Assembly: GCA_903897925.1 (NCBI GenBank)
Contig: CAIUDG010000106.1
Location: forward strand, 1 to 64,000
Direction of reading: 5' to 3'
Origin: an uncultured beta proteobacterium
Lineage (GTDB): Bacteria > Pseudomonadota > Gammaproteobacteria > Burkholderiales > Burkholderiaceae_C
DNA: 64,000 nucleotides
In this document: positions 8,352-15,722 of the stretch, piece by piece
How the letters are laid out: each line of letters opens with the position of its first letter
How positions within the stretch are numbered: the stretch's first letter is position 1
Translations under genes and position numbers: made by a program
Notes under the pieces: model-generated
Told to the model about the DNA's origin: nothing
Databases searched by the model: none
Seen by the model: only the letters and a program-made list of their open reading frames with translations

Positions 8352-10765
8352 GTTCAGTGATGCCCCCTTCCGGGGTGCGCAAGTCGTCCGAGCAGGCGTT
8401 TTTCGAGTCGCAGAAGTTGCCCTCGGAGAAACGCGGCATGACTTTTGAAGCGCTGTTTTATCGGCAGCTGCACCAGGTGACGGCGCGTATTCACGAAACT
8501 GAGAATGTCGAGCAGATCATGCTCGAAAGCAGCCAGGACATCTGCAAGCTGCTCAACGCCGATCGGCTGACCTTGTACGCCGTCACCGAAGACGGCAGCG
8601 CCATCGTTTCCAAGATCAAGACCGGGCTGACCAGCAGCCGCGACCTGAAGTTGCCGGTGTCGCCGCAAAGCCTGGCCGGGTATGCAGCGTTCAGTCGCAA
8701 GGCGCTGAATCTGTCCGACGTGTATGACGACGAGGCGCTGAAGCGCATTCACCCGGCACTGTCTTTTTTGAAAGAGGTGGACCGGCGTTCCGGCTACCGG
8801 ACCAAGCAGATGCTGGTGGTTCCGATTCTGGAAGGCGAGACGCTGTACGGTGTGCTGCAGGTGATCAACAGCAAGAGTGACGAGCCCTTTGGCGAATTGG
8901 AGCTGGACGGCGTTGCCGAGCTGTGCAAGACACTTGCCACCGCCATTCGCCAGCGTGTGCGCCGGCCCGAGGAAGTCATCCGCAAAAAGGCCAGCAAATA
9001 CGACGGGCTGGTGACGGACGGCCTGTTGACCCAGGCCGAGCTGGACCAGTGCGTGCACGATGCGCGCGAGCAGGAAAAGTCGGTGGAGCAATTGCTGCTG
9101 GCCGATTACAAGGTCAAGCCGATCCAGATTGGCGCGTCGCTGGCGAAATTCTTTGGCTTGCCGTATGAACCGTTTGATGCGGGCCGGTTGCGCGTGGAGC
9201 CGCTGCATGGCGTGCTGAAGCGGGAATATGTGGAGGAGCAGCACTGGATGCCGCTGGAAGACTCCAACAATGGCCTGGTGGTGATGTGTCTGGACCCGGA
9301 AGCGGTGCGGGCCTCGCGCGTGGTGCCGCAAATTTATCCCCGCAGCAGCAAGTTTTCCTATTGCGTAACGACCCAGGGCGAATTCGCGCAGACCCTGGCC
9401 CAGCTGTTTGGCAATGACGATACCAGCACCATTGACCAGTTGCTGGCCGACATGGACGGCGGTCCGATGGAGGAGGCCGGCTCGGAGGATGCGCTGGAGT
9501 CCGCTGCGGCAGACAACGAGCTGGTGAAGTTTGTCAACAAAGTCATCATTGACGCCTACAACCAGAAGGTTTCGGACATCCATATCGAGCCAATGCCAGG
9601 CAAATCCAAAACCGGCATCCGCTTTCGTATTGATGGCAGCCTGGTGCCTTACATTGAAGTGCCGGCGCATTTTCGCCAGGCCATGGTGACGCGTCTGAAA
9701 ATCATGTGCGATCTGGATATTTCCGAACGCCGCAAGCCGCAGGACGGAAAGATCAAATTCAAGAAATACGGCCCGCTCGATATCGAGCTGCGGGTGGCCA
9801 CTATTCCATCCGCCGGCGGCGTGGAAGACGTGGTGATGCGTATTTTGGCGGCTGGCGAGCCGATCCCGCTGGAAAAGCTGGGATTGACGCCGCACAACAA
9901 GGCGCGCCTGGAGGCAACGGTCAGCAAACCCTACGGCCTGTTCTACGTCTGCGGCCCGACCGGCTCGGGCAAAACCACCACGCTGCACTCGATTCTGAAG
10001 TTTCTGAACACACCCGACACCAAGATCTGGACCGCTGAAGATCCGGTGGAAATCACCCAAAAGGGCTTGCGCCAGGTCCAGATCAATAAAAAAGCCGGTA
10101 TTGATTTCGCCTTGATCATGCGCGCCTTTCTGCGTGCCGACCCGGACATCATCATGGTCGGCGAGTCGCGCGACAAGGAAACCGTCTCGATGGGTGTGGA
10201 AGCCTCACTGACCGGACACCTGGTGTTCTCCACACTGCACACCAATTCGGCGCCGGAATCGATCACGCGCCTGATGGACATGGGCATGGACCCCTTCAAC
10301 TTTGCCGACGCGCTGCTCGGTATCCTGGCGCAGCGCCTGGCCAAACGGCTGTGCGACTGCAAGGAGTCCTATTTTCCCGATGCCGAAGAAGTGCGGCTGT
10401 TCACTGTGGAATATGCCGAAGAGCTGCGCCATTCCAAAGCCTGGAAGGCCGATTACGAAGGCGAGTTCAAGAAACTGCAGGCGCAATGGATGAAGGACTA
10501 CGGCGACAACGGCCGGCTCAAGTTCTACCGCATGGTGGGTTGCGACAAGTGCGGCAAAACTGGCTATAAGGGCCGCGTCGGTCTGCACGAATTGCTGGTC
10601 GCCGATGACGATGTGAAAAAGCTGATCCAGGAGCGCGCGCGCGTGGCCGAGTTGTTTGCGGCCTCGGTGGAAGCCGGCATGCGCACCCTGAAGATGGACG
10701 GCATGGAGAAGGTGATGATGGGGCTGACCGATCTGAAGATGGTGCGTGCGGTTTGTATTAAATAG
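8348..10765 (+). CDS. GAF-domain fused PilB/GspE-type secretion/pilus ATPase
   Basis: A 805-residue hexameric-motor type ATPase. An N-terminal GAF domain occupies about 35-200. A GspE/MshE N-terminal domain follows (about 205-350). The T2SS/T4P ATPase domain is C-terminal (about 385-800) with Walker A GPTGSGKTT (536-544), an Asp box, Walker B region IIMVGESRD, the His box VFSTLHTNS, and zinc-ligand cysteines (LCDC, CDKCGKTG). Ordinary PilB/GspE proteins are about 560 residues; the extra length is the GAF domain, which often binds cyclic nucleotides or other small ligands. It overlaps the phosphodiesterase gene by 4 nt. No pilC or pilD neighbours, so it may be an accessory or regulated motor. 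Confidence 0.9.
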   Translation: MSSVMPPSGVRKSSEQAFFESQKLPSEKRGMTFEALFYRQLHQVTARIHETENVEQIMLESSQDICKLLNADRLTLYAVTEDGSAIVSKIKTGLTSSRDLKLPVSPQSLAGYAAFSRKALNLSDVYDDEALKRIHPALSFLKEVDRRSGYRTKQMLVVPILEGETLYGVLQVINSKSDEPFGELELDGVAELCKTLATAIRQRVRRPEEVIRKKASKYDGLVTDGLLTQAELDQCVHDAREQEKSVEQLLLADYKVKPIQIGASLAKFFGLPYEPFDAGRLRVEPLHGVLKREYVEEQHWMPLEDSNNGLVVMCLDPEAVRASRVVPQIYPRSSKFSYCVTTQGEFAQTLAQLFGNDDTSTIDQLLADMDGGPMEEAGSEDALESAAADNELVKFVNKVIIDAYNQKVSDIHIEPMPGKSKTGIRFRIDGSLVPYIEVPAHFRQAMVTRLKIMCDLDISERRKPQDGKIKFKKYGPLDIELRVATIPSAGGVEDVVMRILAAGEPIPLEKLGLTPHNKARLEATVSKPYGLFYVCGPTGSGKTTTLHSILKFLNTPDTKIWTAEDPVEITQKGLRQVQINKKAGIDFALIMRAFLRADPDIIMVGESRDKETVSMGVEASLTGHLVFSTLHTNSAPESITRLMDMGMDPFNFADALLGILAQRLAKRLCDCKESYFPDAEEVRLFTVEYAEELRHSKAWKADYEGEFKKLQAQWMKDYGDNGRLKFYRMVGCDKCGKTGYKGRVGLHELLVADDDVKKLIQERARVAELFAASVEAGMRTLKMDGMEKVMMGLTDLKMVRAVCIK

Positions 10766-10831
10766 CGCCAGGTAGCAGGCACCGACTATTCGATGCCGAC
10801 CCGCCTGATCGACAAGTGACGCAAAGCCAAG

Positions 10832-11323
10832 TCAGCTTCTGGGCTGACTGCCAAGGGTGTGACTTATGAGCCCTTTTGTCAGTGCTTGCGCCAGCACATG
10901 TCCCATCGCTGCCGCCTTTGCCATCCACATAATTCCTGTGTTTTCATCCTGTGGGGTGCCTTTGCCGTTGATATAACAGTGTCCAAGCCACTGCATCGCA
11001 TCGGCATTGTTTTGCTGGGCGGCTTGCTGAAACCAATAAAACGCCGCCTGGTATTTCTCTGCTACTAGAAAGAGCTGCCCAAGGGTGTCTTGCGCCTCGG
11101 CATCCCCCGCACCCGCTCGCAAAATCATTGGCTTGTCTTCCGGCGCCAAAGGTGCACAGATATGCGGTTCGACCTCGGACCATAGGATCATGGCGCGGCC
11201 ACGCGCGTCTTTTTCCACGCGCGTGACATCGCCCTTGGCAATACGACGCCACCACGTATTTTTGCTTATTTCTGTGATGGCACATGCCGTATTGAGGCTG
11301 ATGACGGTCAGGGTCGTTTCCAT
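10832..11323 (-). CDS. Sel1-repeat protein with putative N-terminal HTH, copy A
   Basis: 163 residues. About 5-60 form a compact segment (TACAITEISKNTWWRRIAKG, then GRAMILWSEVEPHI) whose helix-turn-helix-then-wing pattern resembles MerR/excisionase-like DNA-binding domains; this is an inference from pattern. About 68-150 contain Sel1-type repeats (AQDTLGQLFL, AAFYWFQQAA, NADAMQWLGHCYINGKG, GIMWMAKAAAMGHVLAQ). It is a clear paralogue of the gene at 11362, and even the 3' flanks are similar, so this is a tandem duplication. The stop codon lies inside an AGTCAGC/GCTGACT inverted repeat (10830-10849). Function is unknown; a regulator or scaffold for the adjacent pilin/ATPase genes is possible. 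Confidence 0.75.
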   Translation of the reverse strand: METTLTVISLNTACAITEISKNTWWRRIAKGDVTRVEKDARGRAMILWSEVEPHICAPLAPEDKPMILRAGAGDAEAQDTLGQLFLVAEKYQAAFYWFQQAAQQNNADAMQWLGHCYINGKGTPQDENTGIMWMAKAAAMGHVLAQALTKGLISHTLGSQPRS

Positions 11324-11361
11324 GCCTTGATGGTAGCCGCTGGGGTTATGGGTGCGCCAAG

Positions 11362-11847
11362 TCAGCTGCTGGGGTGACTTTCCAGCGCGTAACGTATTCG
11401 TCGCTTGATGTCACTTTGGGCCGTGACATGGCCAAGCGCCGCTGCCTTGGCAACCCACATGAGACCCAAATAATCATTCTTTTCCACCCCATTGCCGCCG
11501 ATATAACAGTAGGCAAGCCAGTGCATGGCATCGGGATGGCCTTGTTTGCTTGCCTGCTGAAACCAGTAGAACGCGGCCTTGTGCTGTGCTGCACGCATAA
11601 AAAACTGGCCAATGGCATTTTGTGCATCCGCAGAGCCTGTGTCAGCAAGGAACAGGGATTCATGATTTTCCGCAGTCATGGGAATGACGATGTGCGGCTC
11701 TACTTCGGCCCACCACAGCATGGTGCGTCCGTGGTCATCGTTGACTGCGCGCATGACACCTTGTTCCGCGATACGCCGCCACCAGGTCCTGCGACTTAGG
11801 TTGGTGATGGCACTGGCAGTATCAATGCTGATGGCGGCGGGTTTCAT
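11362..11847 (-). CDS. Sel1-repeat protein with putative N-terminal HTH, copy B
   Basis: 161 residues from ATG 11847, chosen because it aligns with the start of copy A; an in-frame GTG at 11886 would add 13 residues. It shares with copy A the segment TASAITNLSRRTWWRRIAEQ and GRTMLWWAEVEPHI, and the Sel1-type repeats (AAFYWFQQAS, DAMHWLAYCYIGGNG, GLMWVAKAAALGHVTAQ). The 3' end carries the same AGTCAGC-based flank as copy A. It is transcribed divergently from the pilin gene, with the phased hexamer array in between, which would suit a locally acting regulator. No database family name is claimed for the N-terminal part. Confidence 0.72.
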   Translation of the reverse strand: MKPAAISIDTASAITNLSRRTWWRRIAEQGVMRAVNDDHGRTMLWWAEVEPHIVIPMTAENHESLFLADTGSADAQNAIGQFFMRAAQHKAAFYWFQQASKQGHPDAMHWLAYCYIGGNGVEKNDYLGLMWVAKAAALGHVTAQSDIKRRIRYALESHPSS

Positions 11848-11954
11848 GGCTTGATTCAAAGTCACTTGGGCACACGCTTTGGACACCCTTGCCAGCTGTG
11901 TTCGTCAAAACATGACGGAGTCAAGGGGGGCATGGCTGCGGCCATTTCAATAAG

Positions 11955-12119
11955 TGGCACTGGAGAATACTATACCAAGCAGGCGATGGCACGGAAGATT
12001 GCTGCTCCAAACGTGCGGTGGCGCAGGTTTTGTCAATGCTGGATTGGCATTGGCACAGGATTAATCGAACCCACTGCGATTTGGCACATATGAATACTGC
12101 TTCAATTATGAAGTGGCAC
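11955..12119. repeat. Array of six TGGCAC-type hexamers at a 31-32 bp period
   Basis: TGGCAC occurs at 11955, 11987, 12051, 12082 and 12114, and TGGCGC at 12019, giving spacings of 32, 32, 32, 31 and 32 bp (three helical turns). The units at 11955, 11987 and 12082 also share a weaker block resembling GAATACTGCTCCAA about 10 bp after the hexamer, so these are diverged repeats. The array lies 110-270 bp upstream of the sigma-54 promoter at 12227, where enhancer-binding sites are expected. This stretch between 11848 and 12226 contains no convincing gene. Confidence 0.7.
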
Positions 12120-12155
12120 ATCGCGGGTGAAAGAAAATGGATAGCTACCTGCGCC

Positions 12156-12219
12156 GAAATCCGAGATATGCAAAATTTTTTCAATAAAACACCATATTTC
12201 CGGTGTATTCTCGGATTTC
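12156..12219. repeat. Nested inverted repeat upstream of the pilin promoter
   Basis: Perfect 11-bp arms GAAATCCGAGA (12156-12166) and TCTCGGATTTC (12209-12219) enclose a second small hairpin ACACC (12189-12193) / GGTGT (12202-12206). The right arm ends 7 bp before the -24 element. It may be an operator, a bend site or a relic of a small palindromic element. There is no T run that would make it a clear terminator. Confidence 0.6.
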
Positions 12220-12226
12220 CGTTGCC

Positions 12227-12242
12227 TGGCACGATGCATGCG
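12227..12242 (+). promoter_or_regulatory. Sigma-54 (RpoN) promoter of the pilin gene
   Basis: TGGCACGATGCATGCG fits the -24/-12 consensus TGGCAC-N5-TTGCW, with GG at 12228-12229 and GC at 12240-12241 separated by exactly 10 bp. Transcription would start near 12253, about 43 nt before the pilin ATG. Type IV pilin genes are classically RpoN/PilR dependent. Confidence 0.75.
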
Positions 12243-12295
12243 TATGCTGTGAACGGTTTTTCCATTGTTTTATTCTTGTTTTATTGGAGCTGATC

Positions 12296-12736
12296 ATGAA
12301 GCGTTCTATGCAAAAGGGTTTTACCCTGATCGAGTTGATGATCGTGGTTGCGATTATCGGCATTTTGGCTGCGGTGGCCTTGCCCGCATACCAGGATTAC
12401 ACTATCAAGGCGAAGGTCTCTGAGGGTCCGAGCTTGGTCGCTCCTATCCTTACTGCCCTGGGTATTGCTTGCAGTGATGGTTCTATTGCCACAGGAAGTC
12501 TGCCTACCATTGGTTCCTTGGGCATCACGACCAGCCCAGTCGGCAAATACATGTCCGGCATCACATTTAGCGGGACCATGGGTGCGCCAACGGTGACTCT
12601 GGCCTACAACGCCATCGGTAGCAATGTTGCCGCTGGTCAAACCGTGGTTTACACCGGCACCTGCAATTCGAGCGGCCTGACTTGGAACTCGCCACTTACC
12701 GGAAGCATTGCCGCAAAATACCTGCCGAAGACCTAA
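12296..12736 (+). CDS. pilA: Type IV major pilin-like prepilin, first copy
   Basis: 146-residue prepilin. A short leader MKRSMQKG precedes the [21 protein letters not shown]-methylated helix, with the conserved Glu5; the peptidase PilD would cut after Gly8. Two cysteines (ACSDG and TGTCNSS) can form the C-terminal disulphide loop, and the tail is rich in Ser, Thr and Gly, which is compatible with O-glycosylation. The reading frame is open further upstream, but ATG 12296 is supported by TTGGAG just before it and by the leader peptide. It lies behind a sigma-54 promoter and a terminator follows, so it can be a single-gene transcript. A second pilin gene is at 32018. Confidence 0.93.
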   Translation: MKRSMQKGFTLIELMIVVAIIGILAAVALPAYQDYTIKAKVSEGPSLVAPILTALGIACSDGSIATGSLPTIGSLGITTSPVGKYMSGITFSGTMGAPTVTLAYNAIGSNVAAGQTVVYTGTCNSSGLTWNSPLTGSIAAKYLPKT

Positions 12737-12758
12737 TGCACGGCTGACGTAAGTTGAA

Positions 12759-12787
12759 GAGGGGGCTTTCGGGCCCCTTCTTTTTTT
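12759..12787 (+). terminator. Intrinsic terminator after pilin gene
   Basis: An 8-bp stem, GAGGGGGC (12759-12766) and GCCCCTTC (12773-12780), with one G-T pair and loop TTTCGG, is followed directly by seven T residues. Confidence 0.88.
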
Positions 12788-12825
12788 CCAGAGCAAATTG
12801 CGCCCCGTTTAATACTTGTAGCGAC

Positions 12826-14820
12826 ATGAAGAACTGCGGTGGTTTTCGGGTTGGTGTTCATCGAATAGCATCGGCCCCGTACCTTCTGCTCTTGCTCGCA
12901 CTGCTGATGGCCGCGCTGGTTTACCGCCCCGGCCTTGACGGGCCCTTCGTCTTTGACGATGGCCTGAACATCGTCAACAACCAGCCATTGAGACTGCAAG
13001 AGGTCTCCAAAGAAAGTCTCGGGCAAGCCGCATTTTCGAGTCCCAACGGCGTCTTTGGGCGGCCGCTGAGCATGTTGAGCTTTGCCGCCAATTTCTACGC
13101 AGACAAAGACCAGGTCACACCTTTTCCTTCGGCCTACTCCTTTAAGCTGACCAACCTGGCGATCCATTTATTGAATGGTCTGGCCGTCTTCATGCTGACC
13201 TGCCAGCTTGTTGCCCTGTACCGCGAAAGACGCCAAGCAGATTTGCCCGCCACCTACCCGCAGTGGTTGGCCCTTGCCGTCAGCGCAGCCTGGCTGCTGC
13301 ATCCGCTCAACGTCACCGGCGTGTTGTACGTCGTGCAGCGCATGGCCAGCCTCGCGGCGCTGTTCAGCTTTGCCGGCCTTGCGCTCTACCTCTGGGGTCG
13401 CAGGCGTCTTTGCAATGGCCAGCGCGGCGGCCTGGCCGCGATCCTTGTCAGCCTATTCGTTTTCATGCCGCTGGCGGTGCTGAGCAAGGAAAACGGAATA
13501 CTGGTGCCCTTGTTCATGCTGGCGCTGGAAATCGTGTTGTTCCGTTTCGAAACGGCCCGGCCCCAGAGCAGAAAATTGTTGATCGCCATGTTTGCGCTCA
13601 TTGTCGTGCTTCCGGTGGTGCTGGTGGCGGGGTATTTTTTATTGCACCCGGAGTGGCTGCTGGTTGGCTATGGCAAGCGCGACTTTACGTTGCCACAGCG
13701 CTTGATGACGGAAGCCCGCATCGTCTGGTTCTACCTGCGCCTGATTGTTTTGCCAAGCACCGCGTTGATGGGGCTGTACCACGACGATATTGCCGTTTCA
13801 CGCAGCCTGCTGGACCCTGCAAGCACCTTGCCGGCAATTATTGGCATCCTTGCACTGATCTCGGCCGCGTGGTGGCTACGCCGCCGCCAACCGCTGCTTG
13901 CCTATGGCATCGTTTTTTTTCTCATTGGCCATAGCCTGGAATCGACGATTTACCCGCTGGAACTTGTTCACGAGCATCGCAACTACCTGCCCATGTTCGG
14001 CATTTTGTTGGCTTTCTTTCATCTGCTGCTTGCCCCTGCCCCTGCCCATGCCGTCACCTTGCGCGTACCGCGCCGGGCGCTGGCCTGTCTGCTGATTGCG
14101 CTTTTTGCGGTGGGGACCTTGTCGCGCGCCAACCAGTGGTCCAGCGCGCAAAGTCTGTGGTCTGAAGAGGTCGAGCATCACCCCGCTTCACTTCGCGCAC
14201 ATCTCGCTTTGGGCGGGTTCTATGCCAATGCCCTGGCGCTCGACCCGGCCGCGCGTGTCGCCTATGGCGACGCTGCGCGCCAAGTCTACGAGCAGGCTTT
14301 GGCTATTAATAAACTCAGTACCGAGGGTCTATTTGGCTTGATTCAACTGAGCCAGACGCATGGCCTGCCTTTGAAGAATGAGTGGTTGAGCGATTTGAAC
14401 TACAGCTTGCAGCACGAAGCCATTCCCTCCAACACCAATGACCGGTTGATCGCCTTGGCAATGTGCAGAAGGAATGACGCATGCCCGTTGAATGCTGCAG
14501 AAGTGGACCTTCTGATGCATGCACCCCTGAATAATCCCAGGGTGGCGGGCCGCGACCGTGCGCTGATTTACAACGCGCTGACCGTCTATTTCTTCAATGT
14601 GGTCCACGACTATGCAAGGTCCACTGCATCCGCGCGCAGCGCGGTCGCATTGGACCCGATGAACATGGACAATCAGCTGTGGTTGGCAACCTGCCTGATC
14701 GCGATGCACCAGACTGAAGAGGCGCACCAGCAAATCGCCGTGCTCAAGACACTGGATATCCACAAGCGCAGAACCAATGACATTGCGCAAGTGGAGCAGC
14801 AACTGACCGAAGGCCACTGA
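12826..14820 (+). CDS. Polytopic GT-C/TMTC-like membrane protein with C-terminal TPRs, first copy
   Basis: 664 residues from ATG 12826; a longer open frame reaches back into the pilin terminator and is unlikely to be used. About ten hydrophobic segments fill residues 15-425. The first extracytoplasmic loop holds DGPFVFDDGLNIVNN, resembling the acidic loop of GT-C/TMTC-type glycosyltransferases that use lipid-linked sugars. Residues about 435-660 form TPR-like helices. A second gene of this type is at 27576. It sits directly after the pilin and before soluble glycosyltransferases, so a role in protein or surface glycosylation is inferred; donor and acceptor are unknown. Confidence 0.7.
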   Translation: MKNCGGFRVGVHRIASAPYLLLLLALLMAALVYRPGLDGPFVFDDGLNIVNNQPLRLQEVSKESLGQAAFSSPNGVFGRPLSMLSFAANFYADKDQVTPFPSAYSFKLTNLAIHLLNGLAVFMLTCQLVALYRERRQADLPATYPQWLALAVSAAWLLHPLNVTGVLYVVQRMASLAALFSFAGLALYLWGRRRLCNGQRGGLAAILVSLFVFMPLAVLSKENGILVPLFMLALEIVLFRFETARPQSRKLLIAMFALIVVLPVVLVAGYFLLHPEWLLVGYGKRDFTLPQRLMTEARIVWFYLRLIVLPSTALMGLYHDDIAVSRSLLDPASTLPAIIGILALISAAWWLRRRQPLLAYGIVFFLIGHSLESTIYPLELVHEHRNYLPMFGILLAFFHLLLAPAPAHAVTLRVPRRALACLLIALFAVGTLSRANQWSSAQSLWSEEVEHHPASLRAHLALGGFYANALALDPAARVAYGDAARQVYEQALAINKLSTEGLFGLIQLSQTHGLPLKNEWLSDLNYSLQHEAIPSNTNDRLIALAMCRRNDACPLNAAEVDLLMHAPLNNPRVAGRDRALIYNALTVYFFNVVHDYARSTASARSAVALDPMNMDNQLWLATCLIAMHQTEEAHQQIAVLKTLDIHKRRTNDIAQVEQQLTEGH

Positions 14821-14849
14821 AGCGCGCGCAAGTCGAGCACAATCTGACC

Positions 14850-15722
14850 ATGTTATCCATAGTGATCCCCGCCAAAAACGAGGCTGCGAGCTTGCGTGAC
14901 CTATTGCCGCGCATCCTGGCCCAGACCAGCGGTGCCGAAATCATCGTGGTGAACGACGGTTCCGAGGACGACACGGTCGCAGTGTGCGAAGCCAACGGTG
15001 TCCGTGTCCTGACGCACCCCTATTCGAAAGGCAATGGCGCATCGGTCAAGACCGGGGCCAGAGCGGCGCGTGGCGGAACCATCGTCTTTATGGATGCCGA
15101 TGGTCAGCACAAGCCCGAAGACATTCCTCGCCTGCTTGCACAATTCGACCAAGGTTTCGATATGGTCGTGGGTGCCCGGCAGGAAGGTTCACAGGCGGGT
15201 CTGCACCGCGCCGTGGCCAACGATGTGTTCAGTCGCTTTGCCACGTGGATGGTGATGCAGCCCATTGCCGACCTGACCTCAGGTTTTCGGGTGGTGCGGG
15301 CGGACCGGTTTCGGCAGTTTCTGTATTTGCTTCCGAATGGGTTTTCTTATCCCACCACCATTACCATGGGCTTTTTCCGGGCCGGCTATGGCGTGGCTTA
15401 TGTGCCAATACATTCACCGCCCAGAATCAATGGCAGCAGCCACATCCATCCACTGCGTGATGGCATCCGATTTTTGTTGATCATTATCAAAATTGGAACC
15501 TTGTTTTCGCCGCTAAAGCTATTTTTACCAATCAGCTCAGGATTCTTCCTGACCGGCATTTCTTACTATTTGTACACCTACCTGACTTCAGGGCGCTTTA
15601 CCAATATGAGTGCGTTGCTGTTTATCTCTGCAGTATTCACTTTTCTGATTGGCATCGTGTCCGAACAAATTTCCGCGTTGCATTACAAGAATATTGATAC
15701 GACCGACACCGAGGGTGATTAG
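14850..15722 (+). CDS. Family 2 glycosyltransferase, polyprenyl-phosphate type
   Basis: 290 residues with a GT2 domain (VIPAKNEAASL, VVNDGSEDDT, MDADGQHKPEDI, SGFRVVR) and two C-terminal membrane helices (about 215-280). This matches the DPM1/GtrB-like layout of enzymes that move a sugar from a nucleotide donor to a polyprenyl phosphate on the cytoplasmic face. Such enzymes supply the lipid-linked donors used by GT-C proteins, and a GT-C-type gene lies 29 bp upstream. The next gene starts immediately after the stop. Confidence 0.85.
   Translation: MLSIVIPAKNEAASLRDLLPRILAQTSGAEIIVVNDGSEDDTVAVCEANGVRVLTHPYSKGNGASVKTGARAARGGTIVFMDADGQHKPEDIPRLLAQFDQGFDMVVGARQEGSQAGLHRAVANDVFSRFATWMVMQPIADLTSGFRVVRADRFRQFLYLLPNGFSYPTTITMGFFRAGYGVAYVPIHSPPRINGSSHIHPLRDGIRFLLIIIKIGTLFSPLKLFLPISSGFFLTGISYYLYTYLTSGRFTNMSALLFISAVFTFLIGIVSEQISALHYKNIDTTDTEGD

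Noticed and set aside
11987-12004. TGGCAC followed by TTGCT as a second pilin promoter
   Set aside because: GG and GC are 11 bp apart instead of 10; sigma-54 is strict about this spacing.
11955-12119. CRISPR array
   Set aside because: Only six bases are well conserved per unit and no cas genes are present; true CRISPR repeats are 23-40 bp and nearly identical.
12018-12293. 91-codon open frame covering the pilin upstream region
   Set aside because: Overlaps the phased array, inverted repeat and promoter; no ribosome site and no motif.
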